Assembly: GCA_000969725.1 (NCBI GenBank)
Contig: JXSR01S015757.1
Length of the DNA stretch: 25,172 nucleotides
Strand: one strand, 5' to 3'
Origin: Ophiothrix spiculata
Lineage: Eukaryota > Echinodermata > Ophiuroidea > Amphilepidida > Ophiotrichidae
Under the pieces are notes generated by a model. That model had not been told where the DNA came from. It worked only from the letters and a program-made list of their open reading frames with translations, and searched no databases. Positions 8,975 through 19,398 of this stretch are shown here, one piece after another; the first letter of the stretch is position 1, and every line of letters begins with the position of its first letter. The translations under genes and the position numbers were made by a program.

Positions 8975-10914
8975 TTACAGCGTGTTTTCATAACAGAAGA
9001 TTTTTGCAAGATTATCACCTCCCTGTGCAACCACAAGCCTGTCATTATCTATCAAAGCAATACCTGCTGCATAAATCACACCTGTTGTGACACATCCCAG
9101 ATAGGTACCATCCTCTGTGAAGCTGTAGATCTTCACTTGTTAAGCTTAAGCTTGTGATATAAACTATTCCATCATCACTGCAGCAGCAGCCAGTTGGACA
9201 CCAGGATTTAGCATCAGGTGGTTTGTAGATGGTATGCAGTAGCTCGCCATTGTGATCCAATATTTCAGCATTTGTGTAGCTCAAAAATGGGCACACTATG
9301 ATCCTTTTTTGTTGTGTCACTGTGATAAACAGTGGACAAATGTTTGTTTTGAAGCTGCAAATATGAGTCCCATCAGACCTGTGTTTACTAATGTAATTCT
9401 TGCTGATATTCCCAACCAATATATTCCCATCATTGTCTACTACCATACCACATAGCTCAGAGTCATCAGTATCAGATCCCCTTACCATCAGGGGATATAG
9501 CAGGAAATTGCTTCACCTTTTCCCCCTGTGAGTTGAAGACATGAATCAATCCTGTACTGTCAGTGACATACTGATGTGTTCCATCAGGAGTCATTGCAAC
9601 ATCATTAGGAAATTTAAAGTTTCCCGGAAGTTCTCTTTTGAAATTCCCATCTGAGTCAAAGATCTTGACATTTTCATCTGTATGGTCTGCAATGTAGATG
9701 TCTTTGTTTCTGTTCACTGCAACACCATAGCCATTTTTTATCTTTCCAGCACCTTCCTTACCAATCTCTCTCTCAAAAACCCACTTGCCATTTTTATATT
9801 TTTATGTTTTGTGTATGGGCCTGTTGCTGAAATTGATCCCAGATCCACTGTTTTAACCTTACTTTTATGACTTGGTCTGAACTTTATCTCACTTAAATCT
9901 TGACCTGCTCCAGTTGCCTGTATCTGCTGAAAGTCTTCAAGAGTTGTAGATAGAGAAGAATAAATTGAAGCCAAATCATATTTGGAACCTAAAGTGATGA
10001 CCTGATCAGCTACCTTTACAGCATTTTCAAGCTTAGATTTTGTGTTTTGTAAATCACTCTTGATATCACCTATTTTCTCACCTTTCCCTGTACGTATTTG
10101 AGAAAATTTATCCATCATTTTCTTGTAGCTTCTTTCAATTGCATCCAGATAGGCCATCCTTTCATCATCTAGCTGCTTTGTGATGTTATCAACAGTTTTG
10201 GCAAGGTTTGATTCTACTTTCTCAGTATTCACCATCTCATTTGTCAGCAGTTCTATCACACGTCTACAACTTTCTATCAGTGCCTTGAACTTTTCAACCT
10301 GAGCTTCATGCGCTTTCTCTATTTTGATATAATCATGGTCTGGTCTTACATGATCCATCACTGTGCAGTCTCTGCAGATTGGGATGCTACATGTTGTACA
10401 GAACCACCTCATGACTTGATCTTTGTGCTCCTGGCAATTTTCTTCTTTCATCAACTTACTCATCTCAATATGTCCAGATTGAAGCTCTTCAATTGTGAAG
10501 ACTTTATGAACTTGCATTGAAGTTATAGTTTGATGCAACTTGACACATGGTTGACAAATGAACCCATTACAGTCTACACACCGTGCCACAATCTCACAAC
10601 TCTCAGCTCTACAACTGACACACGGCTTCCTGATCTCCCCTTCTGTACTAATGGCTTTTAAGTCTTTGAGTTGATTGATGAAAACATTATCTCTAAATCC
10701 ATCCACTCCATCTGGAGGCAAAATAATCTTTTCCTGGCATGAGGGGCACAAAAACATTCTAGAAGGATGTTTGACCTTTTTCAGGCACTTTAGGCAAAAT
10801 GAATGAAGACACGGGAGGGCTTTTGGGTTGTCCATTTCAGACAGACATTATAGCACATTCAGTGAGACTGGTTATTGCATCATATGATGCATTTGTTTGT
10901 TTGCTATATGCCAT
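8975..10914 (-). pseudogene. TRIM-NHL copy 2: full domain order, four frameshifting indels
   Basis: The copy reads from MAYS (10914) to a stop at 8975-8977 without introns. It encodes RING, B-box 1, B-box 2, coiled coil, linker and about six NHL repeats. Comparison with copies 1 and 3 locates four breaks. One extra base at 10848-10849 falls inside the first RING Cys pair (ECAI.. becomes a stop seven bases on). About 8 extra bases at 9793-9806 look like a duplicated 'tttttata' before the first NHL blade. A small change lies at about 9478-9485 after 'FPAISPDGK'. A 5-bp loss near 9129-9133 replaces 'gtggt' in blade 5. The longest remaining frame (10835-9738) starts at an internal Met after the first two RING cysteines. 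Low divergence elsewhere suggests recent decay. One or more breaks could be assembly errors. Confidence 0.85.
9738..10835 (-). CDS. Longest open segment of TRIM copy 2: partial RING, B-boxes, coiled coil (365 codons)
   Basis: Residues 1-35 hold the last six RING ligands (C8, H10, C13, C16, C29, C32 by position in 'PCLHSFCLKC..LCPSC'). The first pair is lost to the frameshift upstream. B-box 1 follows ('PCVSCRAE..CVDCNGFICQPC'), then B-box 2 ('NCQEHKDQ..FCTTCSIPICRDC'), then a coiled coil that runs through 'DQVITLGSKYDLASIYSSL'. The linker 'DLSEIKFRPSHKSK' is shared with copy 3. The last 20 or so codons are out of frame after the 8-bp insertion. A protein from this frame would have a non-functional RING and no propeller, so it is better read as part of the pseudogene than as a gene. 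Confidence 0.5.
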   Translation of the reverse strand: MDNPKALPCLHSFCLKCLKKVKHPSRMFLCPSCQEKIILPPDGVDGFRDNVFINQLKDLKAISTEGEIRKPCVSCRAESCEIVARCVDCNGFICQPCVKLHQTITSMQVHKVFTIEELQSGHIEMSKLMKEENCQEHKDQVMRWFCTTCSIPICRDCTVMDHVRPDHDYIKIEKAHEAQVEKFKALIESCRRVIELLTNEMVNTEKVESNLAKTVDNITKQLDDERMAYLDAIERSYKKMMDKFSQIRTGKGEKIGDIKSDLQNTKSKLENAVKVADQVITLGSKYDLASIYSSLSTTLEDFQQIQATGAGQDLSEIKFRPSHKSKVKTVDLGSISATGPYTKHKNIKMASGFLRERLVRKVLER

Positions 10915-11332
10915 TGTGGTTTGTGATTCTAAAAGTCAGGGTTTTACTTGAGATTGAATTTTTTGTACAGGGTATTGTTTTAAATTTTGTTTTGAGTAAT
11001 TGTGATTTTTATTAGTAAAAGTTGTAATGAAATTTAGTATAATTTAGTATAATGTATTTCAAGGTTGCATTTTAATTTCCTGATAAAATTCTCTAATACT
11101 AACACAATCAAAAAGTGACGGTTCAAAAATATGTTGCTGTTTCTGTATGGTGTGTGTTTAGCTAGGATTCTAGAACCTTGCACTTTAAATATAGATTAGA
11201 TTGTTCTCTCACAAAAAAGTCTCCTTATATATACAATCAAATACACAGTCTATAATAGGATGTAGGATATATCATACCAAAAATGGTGACTGAACTATAA
11301 CTTTTGCACCCTAATTGATTTTTGCATTAAAT
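10915..11332. other. 5' flank of TRIM copy 2
   Basis: AT-rich non-coding sequence. 'tagaaccttgcactttaaat' near 11171 resembles the flank of copy 1 near 2602-2614, so homology between the two loci extends beyond the coding region in patches. Confidence 0.4.
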
Positions 11333-12520
11333 TTCAGTACTATACTTTACAGCAAATTGAAACTTAAATAGTTATCAAAATTGATTCCAGAAAAGAAAAG
11401 AGTGGTATTTCACATGTTCTGTTTGCTCAAATTAAGATTCCAAGTCATGATGTTCCTTATCTTCTTTAAGTTGTAGCAAGTATTACGCCATTTATTTTCT
11501 GCAATCTGAAGAAGAACGAGAGCAAGACATTCAGACAAATATAATGGAGTTAAAAGGCCAAGTTTGCAAAAGTAGATTAAAAGGTTGAAATATGTGACAT
11601 GTCTGAACAATAAAAAACAATAAAGAAGGGAAGTCGTGATGTTCCTTATCTTCTTAAAGTCATAGCAAGTATATTATGTCATTTAGATTCTGCAATCTGA
11701 AGAAAAACAAGAGCAAGAATTATGTTTGTAGTCACATTCAGACATGGGTAAGTGGCTCAAATATGATGGAGTTAAAAGGTCAAGTTCTCAAGAGTAGATT
11801 AAAAGGTTGAAATATATGACATGTATGAACAATAAAAAACAATAAAGAAGGGAAGTCGTGATGCTCCTTATCTTCTTAAAGTCATAGCAAGTATATTATG
11901 CCATTTATAATCTGCAATCTGAAGAAGAACAAGAACATGAATTCTGTTTAGTCACATTCAGACATGGGTAGGTGGCTCAAATATAATGGAGTTAAAAGGT
12001 AAAGGTTTCAAAAGTAGATTAAAAGGTTGAAATATATGACATGTATGAACAATAAAGAAGGGAAGTCGTGAAGCTCCTTATCTTCTTAAAGTCATAGCAA
12101 GTATATTATGCCATTTATATTCTGCAATCTGAAGAAGAACAAGAACATGAATTCTGTTTAGTCACATTCAGACATGGGTAGGTGGCTCAAATATAATGGA
12201 GTTAAAAGGTAAAGGTTTCAAAAGTAGATTAAACGGTTGAAATATATTACTTTGATGTTATGTTAGGTGAACAACATCTATGGATATTTAAGAGCAGTTT
12301 CAATACTCAACCGTTGGTTGACTTCCACCCAGAACTGGCTGGTTTGTACGCTTGCCATAGTTCACAACAATAGCAACTGACCAGCAAATTTCAGTACTAT
12401 ACTTTAAATTAAAAATTTACAGTAGATTGAAACTTAAATACGTAGTACTTGACTCCAGAAAGTGCTTCTTGATAAGAATAGAGTAGTATTTCAAATGTTC
12501 TGTTTGCTCCAAGATTCCAA
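11333..12520 (-). repeat. Duplicated 5' region of TRIM copy 2 with four tandem acceptor-bearing blocks
   Basis: Blocks begin at about 11442, 11628, 11850 and 12060 ('aagtcgtgatg' type starts), giving units of about 186, 222, 210 and 189 bp. Each contains 'gcaatctgaagaa', which on the minus strand is pyrimidine-rich sequence ending in CAG (at 11506-11508, 11697-11699, 11919-11921 and 12129-12131). The array is bracketed by a longer direct repeat: 'atttcagtactatacttta' with 'gaaacttaaata' and 'tgttctgtttgctc' at about 11333-11440 and again at 12389-12510. Homologous single blocks lie upstream of copy 1 (2590-2750) and, weaker, copy 3 (22060-22150). The 66-codon frame inside block 1 is not conserved in the others. 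Confidence 0.8.
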
Positions 12521-14555
12521 GAGACTGAGTAAGCATAATATTATGATGTTGTATTAATTGTACTAACTATGATATTGCAGAAGGCATGGTTTTGGTAGTG
12601 GAATGAAGCTGTATAATTTTCCACATTTTGCAACTATTAGACATTTAATTTTTTTTACAAGACTAACTTTACAATTGATTTTGGAACATTTGGCCTACAT
12701 GTACTTGTGCCCAGACTGTGCATGTCAGCATTAATCCGGGGCATTGATCTCTGTTTGTGGTCTTTTTTGACTTACGGATTTGGAAAGTTTACTGAAATGT
12801 TCTTTCCTTGTTTTGAAAAGTTTAAGAAATGATAACATAAGTGATGTTTAATTAATGTTCATGAAAACAGCTTGAATTTATATTTATGACATTAATGCTT
12901 AAATCTCTATATCAGTCAACAAAGTGTTATCAATTTTTAGACAATTTAAATAATTTGTGGAACACTTCTATTTTTTGGATACAAAATTTAGTTTTGTGTT
13001 AATATTTAAATAGAAACTTTTTTTGATTTACCTGAACATTGCTGAATATCGTATACAGAATATTTACATGGAACAAAAATAATCTATTATTTTTGGTCAA
13101 AAGGTGGAAAGGGATTTAGCTTATTTATGACAATGTGGTTCCAAAAGATATTTCTTGAGATTCTACAATTTTAATAACTTCTTTCTGCAAAGTTTTACAC
13201 AAGTTCTATAATTAAAAGATTTTACTCACCTTTTTTAGTTACTGAGTAAGAAGAGAGTGGTCTGAAAGCTTATTGGTGTTTCATATAATAGTACTGAAAT
13301 GAAAGGTAATGCAAACACAAGAACAATATGTGACATGTTACATCAAAAGGTTCATGTTGTGTGCAAAAATAGTTATTGGTATGACTGGAATGCTCGTTTT
13401 AGCAGCTTTAAGAAAATACAAAAATTAAAATTTGATCTGATTTGGTTACTAGCAACTCAATTTTTTCACATTTAGAGTGGGTTTTTTTCAGAAAACATCA
13501 TTGAAAATATATACTTCAAGGACCTCATATTTTATGATATCTAAAAATCAATCTCCTGACTATTTTTTACCCATTTTCAACAATTCACTGTATCTTTATA
13601 TAGGAGCGTACTGTTATTGATTTGTGATGAATCCACAGTTGATATTCAAATTAGCGCGGAACGCTTGGCACGACATTTATGGAAGTGCATGTATGCAGTA
13701 CACAAAAGTTGGCGCACTGATCATTGCGCATCGGGCACTTATAGTACGTGCAAAAGCCCGGTGCTTGGACAAAATTGGTAAAGTCAAAGAAGCAAACATT
13801 CACAAATTAGCACTTTGTTTCAGATATGCTAAAATTTAAATGAAGATGAGTAGGCCTTTCTGTTAAATTGAAAACATTTATAATTCATACATTTTCAGAA
13901 AGATTTTTGTTGTTGAAAGGTATTCAAACACGCCACAGAGTTGTTCATCATGAATCAACAACTTTGCATCCGATGCGTCGGCATATTTTTTATCACGCTC
14001 AGGTGGCTAAAGCCACCATGCGCAATAAAAATACACTTTTTTTGTATGAACAACTATGTGACATGTTTAAATACCTAATTCAACTTCAGATGGCCATAGC
14101 TCAGAATCGATTTTATCAACAAATTGTACCTCTTGATATAACACTTCACATATTATGAAATGGGTGATGTTCAGATGTGTGGTGCTTATTACCAGCTCAG
14201 GTATTTTGAGTTACAGTTGAATAAAATGATGCTGTTGATTTTTGAGTTTATTACAAAAAAGTGTTCTCCTCTTTAAAATAAATACCATCTGAAATGTATA
14301 GACCAAAAAAATAATAGTTTGTCTCAAAGCTGCCACGATTGTTTATAAAATTGGTTGATCTGGAAAAGAAGAAATATGTGATATTTTTAGAAATTATTGT
14401 TTTGTTTTGAATTTTTTTAAATAAATAATTTATGTTGGGAAATCATATTTTTCCATCACAAAAAAAAAATAATATCATGCACATGATTGGAATGAAATAC
14501 TTCTATATTTTATTTGTAACCATAGATATAAGCCTGGTCTTTGAGAAACGTCAAC
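12521..14555. other. Non-coding stretch with a CpG-richer patch
   Basis: 12521-13640 is AT-rich with nothing recognisable. At about 13650-14030 CpG becomes more frequent ('attagcgcggaacgcttggc'), and a small hairpin 'ggtggctaaagccacc' sits near 14001. Two adjacent frames of 71 and 96 codons (13624-13839 and 13868-14158) match no family I know and have no supporting context. They may be remnants of an old mobile element. Confidence 0.45.
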
Positions 14556-15490
14556 ATATGGAGGTCAGAACTTATAATTTACTCTTGACATACCATAAAA
14601 AAGCGCAGTCAGGAATGAAATTGAAAAATTGCATCCCACATTCATATTTCAGAGCTTTGAGACAACTTTAGGCAAAGTATACTTTAGGGTTATGGAATCT
14701 TTAGGGTTAGGTTGGGTTATGGTTAGTACCTAGGGTATTTAAATGGGACTTAAAGTATACTTTTTCCTTAACTTTTATTTTATTTTGGCCTTATTTGTTT
14801 AAAGATGAAAAAGTGTCCAGAATTTGTATATTTAGGGCAGTTTATTGGTATATCATTGACAGATACATGTTGATGTTCTTGTGCTGGGCATGGCAATACC
14901 AGACAAATATATAAAATGAACATTGACAATTATGTTATCAAAATTTCCTTCTTTATTTTAGATCAGCGTCCATAGTGATGAATGGCACAATCAATTGTCC
15001 ATTTGTCATAAGGCATTTCCTTTAATAGAAAATAAGTTTTACCAGTTTTAAATATGGAGGTCAAAACTTATAAAAAAGAGCTTTGAGACAACTTTGGGCT
15101 AAGTGCACTTTAGGTTTAGGATATGTTTAGGGTTAGGTCAGGCTATGTTTAGTGAGTTTGGGTCCGGACATGGTTAGATCAAGTTTTTGATGGGACTAAA
15201 GGTATACTTTTTCCTAAATGTTTATTTTATTTTGGCCTTATCTGTTTAAAGATGAAAAAGTATCCAGAATATGTATATTTGGAGCAGCTTGTTGGTATAT
15301 CATTGACAGATTCATGTGCTGGGCATGTCAATATCAGACAAATAAATACAATGAACATTACCAATTATATTATCAGAAATTTCATTCTTTAGTTTAGATC
15401 AGCGTCCATAGTGATGAATGGCACAATCAATTATCCATTTGTTATAAGGCATTTCCTTTCAAAGACAAATAAGTTTTACCAGTTTTAGAT
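14556..15490. repeat. 496-bp tandem duplication containing telomere-like words
   Basis: Copy A runs from 14556 to 15051 and copy B from 15052 to about 15490. Shared strings include 'atatggaggtca', 'agctttgagacaacttt', 'ttattttattttggcctta', 'gtttaaagatgaaaaagt', 'ttagatcagcgtccatagtg' and 'aataagttttaccagtttta'. Copy A has 'tttagggttaggttgggtta' near 14690, and copy B has 'tttagggttagg' near 15127. These are degenerate interstitial TTAGGG-type words. No coding sequence. Confidence 0.85.
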
Positions 15491-16557
15491 AGGCACTTAC
15501 CTCTCCTGTTGAATCTGTCCTGCTTCTACATGTACTGAAATAGAAGGCCACTTTGGAGCCACGTAGGCAATGATAGGTGTGGAACAGCTTCTATCTATAT
15601 TACTATAATGCGTAAGTCAAAGTAAGTGTGTTGGCCTAAGTTTGATCCAACTATATATACGTATAAAGTCTGAAGGTACAGTGCTATCAGTGGCATAGCT
15701 ATCTCTGGGGGAGGGATCATGTAAGAAGCCCAGTCATCATGCTTTTTTATTCATTGCACGATAAGCAGTCTCAAATATTTACTTGAAGTTTTCACAGGTG
15801 TTACGTTGGCTGCCCCTGGTTGGATTTTTAGCTGGTAGCAACTCCTTGGTTAAGAATATTTTGTATTTTGGAACTCAGTTTTAATCATTTGGTGCATACT
15901 TTTTGGCAACATTTTATTAAAAGTTTCATTATCTGTTTCAGATGTAAGTTATATTATATTTTATTTTATGGTATACAAATACAAGGGTGTCATTAACTTA
16001 ATTCTGCTCACAATATTTTGATTCTAGGTATAATGTCCTATACTATTATTAAGACAGTATTCCATTCATGGGGATGCTAGAGCAACTTTATTATGGGGAA
16101 AATACTATAACCCATTGGGTTGGATCAGGGAAGAAAAGATCATAAGTTATCAAGCTCCTTAAGAGCCAAAATTGTGATTTCCTTGTTAATACTAGATGAT
16201 AGGAAAAAAACCTTTATACCTTTAATACATGTACATGTACATGTTCCCAGGGTACTTGTCACATGGTTTCATTTTTTCTTGATTGTAATGTTTTTGGGTA
16301 GTTTCCCATGCCCCTATCCAAATAGGTCTATTATGAGCCTATGTCATGAATGAAGAGGTTATGATTTTCTAATAGAAGGTCATTAGTCATAGAATCTATG
16401 ACTACTCAGATAATGAAATCAGATATAGAAATGTGATTATTGATAATTGATTTATGATAAATCATACACAATTTTGCTAGTAATTGTTGCTGTGAAATTA
16501 AAACAAATATCAGATATAGCAAGTGAAAGATAATATCTGAGCAAGAGGTTCTCAAAG
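15491..16557. other. Non-coding stretch before the foldback element
   Basis: No recognisable gene or repeat. A short 'acatgtacatgtacatg' run lies near 16228. A 77-codon frame at 16120-16353 shows nothing recognisable. Confidence 0.45.
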
Positions 16558-18100
16558 GGTGATTTGCCACTTTGTCTAACACCATTTTGTCTAATTGCCA
16601 GTTTGTATAATATCGCTTGGTCTAAAATCAGTTGGTCTAACCTTCACTTAATCTATAATCATATTGGCTAATGACCTGTTCGTCTAATTCCCAGATTGCC
16701 TACAACCATTTTGTCTATTTCCACTTCGTATAATAACCTGTTCGTATAATTCCCAGATTACCTACAACCATTTCGTCTATTACCACATCGTATAATAACC
16801 AGTTTGTCTAATTCCCAGATTGTCTACAACCATTTTGTCTATTACCACTTTGTATAATGACCCGTTCGTCTAATTCCCAGATTGTCTAAAACCATTTCGT
16901 CTATTTCCACTTCGTATAATGACCTGTTTGTCTCATTCCCAGATTGCCTACAACCACTTTGTCTATTACTACTTCGTATAATGATCAGTTTCTAATTGTC
17001 TAATAATTATGAACATTATTATTATAATTATAAGCTTGGTTTGGTTTGGTTTAAATTACAGAAAATATCTTGGAAGTCAATTAGTACGGTTCGTAGGACC
17101 ATACTTGGTGATATATACTATCCACAATTCATCCAATGACTACTAGAAAAATCTGAGTTCCAGATAGCCCACTGATTTAACATTTTTTTCGGGGTCTTGG
17201 TAACTGGCTTTCTAGATCACTGGACATGGTAGTTAACTTCTATCCCTCATATATTAGTTTGTGTCATCCACAAAAACAAGGGTTCTATTAATTGAACTAG
17301 ATCTTCTGTCACAGGGAAATATGTATGTATTAAAGGGTGTACAGCTTGATACCATTAATCAAGACTCCTGGTGGGCAGTCTGACCTTATCAGGTAAATGT
17401 TATGTAATAATTGTCAGACCTTGTCTAAGGGCAATAACTTATGGTATGGTAGCTTTATATAGTATCCTAAAAACATGATAAATCCTGCTTGCACTGACAT
17501 TCCCTTGTTTTAACAGGATACACTTAGGATCGTTATATTAACATAATATTAGACAACATGGGAATTAAATGTACTACATGAAAGTAGATAAAACGGTTTA
17601 AGGGAAAAATTTGAATAAAAATTAACCAACATGGAAATTATATACAAAATGGGATAAGACCAAATGATTTTACGCAAATAGAGAATTATACAAAATTAGA
17701 CCAAACGATTTTAGACAAACCGATCATTAGCCGAAATGGGAATTAGACAAAATGGAATTAGACAAACTGATTTTAGACAAATTGGGAATTAGCAGAAATG
17801 GGAATTATACTAAATGGAATTAGACCAAAAGATTTTAGACGAACCGGGAATTATACAAAATGGGAATTATACAAAATGGGATTAGAACAAATGATTTTAG
17901 ACAAACAGGGAATTAGACAATATGGAAATTAAACAAAATGGAATTAGACCAAATGATTTTAGACAAACTGGGAATTAGACAAAGTGAAATTCAGACTAAA
18001 TGGGTTTTAAACAAAATGGCAATTAGACCTTCTGGGTTTATACAAAATGATTGTAGGCAATGTGGAGATTGGACGAAATTGGACCAAGTGGAGATAGACC
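16558..18100. mobile_element. 1543-bp foldback-type element with 62-bp-period arms and 8-bp TSD
   Basis: The element is flanked by the exact 8-bp direct repeat 'tctcaaag' (16550-16557 and 18101-18108). Its ends are inverted: the left reads GGTGATTTGCCACTTTGTC and the right, reverse complemented, GGTCTATCTCCACTTGGTC. The left arm (to about 16990) is built of 62-bp units: 'gtctaattcccag'-type starts fall at 16681, 16743, 16805, 16867 and 16929. The right arm (about 17560-18100) has the same units in reverse: 'gattttagac'-type words fall at 17707, 17769, 17831, 17893 and 17955, again exactly 62 bp apart. Each unit is itself made of roughly 20-bp sub-repeats around 'ttagacaaaatgg'. The roughly 550-bp middle has no transposase. 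The 90-codon frame at 17938-18210 is repeat-derived. Confidence 0.88.
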
Positions 18101-18108
18101 TCTCAAAG

Positions 18109-18783
18109 AGGTGCTATATATATAATTTTATAGTAAAAGCACACAATTTTAATGTATTACTTTTGAAGAGAGTCAAAGAATCAATGACATTTGCTAAAAA
18201 AAAAAAATAAGGTAAAATATAAGTTAAAAATGATGTAAAAAAATACTTGTGTATCAAGATCCTTTAATAAGGTTATCCCATAACACTCTTAAGCACCTAC
18301 ATTTTCATTTAATCTCCTTGGAAATTTACATGTTAAAAATGGGTGGTTCCACCCAGATTTAACCATGGGACCTCCCAAACCCTGGTGCAGTCATCAAGCC
18401 ACTGATCAGGCACTGCGATGGCGATGATTTTGTTATCATAGCTAACTCTGGTCTATGACATATTTATACTTCGAAGATTTTCGTAATTTTTTGGAATGGC
18501 ATTTTTTGAGGTTCGACAGGGTTGTTTGATTAAAATCAGGTTGTTTTAAATGAGTGTATTGCAATTAAAATCATTCGTTTGTTTTTTTTTTAAATCACTG
18601 ATTTAAATCAACTTTCATAAAAAATGTGGCTTTGTCCTTGGTTTTTTTTTTTCGTTTTTTTGCCAAAGTTTTTCTATTGAATCATTTTAAGTTCTCTACA
18701 AGTATTCTAGAGGCTGTTTAAATGAATATTACACCCAATGAAGGGTGATTTGAAATAATTTTCAATTAATTTTCATAACATGC
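18109..18783. other. Non-coding AT-rich stretch
   Basis: Contains several T or A homopolymers (near 18197, 18584 and 18643) and no ORF or repeat structure that I can support. Confidence 0.45.
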
Positions 18784-19398
18784 AACAACACAGTTATAGT
18801 AATATATAGATACCTTTTCAGAGTCTTGAGATTGCAGCGACGTAGCTTGCAGCTTGCGAGGTTCTCTCAACCTCTTCATTCAGCGTAGTGGTGAAATCCT
18901 CCTAGTCACATGACCACCCACTAGGGCGGTCATGTGACAGCAGAACGTCATAGATGGCCGGCAGATCGTAGCCAGTGTCCCTGTTGAGAGTTGGTTGTTG
19001 GGTCCTTATTTCCATGGCCTCCTGGATCTTGCGTTTCCAGAAATGTTCTTCCCTTCCTATGACTTGGACATTTGGTGCAGTGTTCGCCAATAGCCGTAAG
19101 AGGGTTTTTAAGAGTAGCATGTTCTTCTACTCTGACTCTTAGGGCTCTAATAGTTTCACCAACGTAAGTTTCAGAGCATTGTGGGCAGACATATTTGTAA
19201 ATATATCTGCTGTCACATGACCGCCCTAGCGGGTGGTCATGTGACTAGGAGGATTTCACCACTACGCTGAATGAAGAGATTGAGAGAACCTCGCAAGCTA
19301 CGTCGCTGCAATCTCAAGACTCTGAAAAGGTATCTATATATTACTATTTCAACATGACAGAGTCCAAGAATAATCTGCAATCGAACAACACAGTTATA
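18784..19398 (-). mobile_element. Penelope-like element fragment with inverted pseudo-LTRs and 15-bp TSD
   Basis: The exact 15-bp direct repeat 'aacaacacagttata' lies at 18784-18798 and 19384-19398. Between them, arms at 18799-18940 and 19210-19344 are inverted copies of about 135-142 bp, nearly identical through 'gtaatatatagatacctttt', 'ttgagattgcagcgacgtag' and 'gtcacatgacc'. The left arm has one small extra duplication ('gcttgcagcttgc'). The middle encodes a decayed GIY-YIG endonuclease tail. Inverted pseudo-LTRs around a 5'-truncated GIY-YIG-containing body are characteristic of Penelope-like retroelements. About 39 bp beyond the right arm also belongs to the insertion. Confidence 0.82.
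18902..19215 (-). pseudogene. C-terminal GIY-YIG endonuclease fragment of a Penelope-like element
   Basis: On the minus strand from about 19215 one frame reads 'YKYVCPQCSETYVGET' followed by 'RALRVRVEEH' and 'AIGEHCTKC', the GIY-YIG core with its Cys pair as found in Penelope-like elements. The frame is then lost near 19060. It continues in another frame as 'REEHFWKRKIQEAMEIR', 'QQPTLNRDTGYDLP' and 'IYDVLLS', the usual C-terminal signature, with a stop at 18902-18904 inside the left pseudo-LTR. The reverse transcriptase domain is absent. The 72-codon frame at 18902-19120 begins at a Met that is not a real start. This is a dead, 5'-truncated copy with at least one indel. Confidence 0.82.

Noticed and set aside
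8975..10914. Short introns as an explanation for the frame changes in TRIM copy 2
   Set aside because: The differences from paralogues are 1 to about 8 bases, far too small for introns, and no splice sites bracket them.
16681..17990. CRISPR-like array
   Set aside because: The regular 62-bp spacing has no distinct repeat and spacer; the whole unit is repeated and appears inverted on the other side. The genome is eukaryotic.
17938..18210. 90-codon plus-strand frame
   Set aside because: Its repeated residues come from the 62-bp units of the foldback arm.
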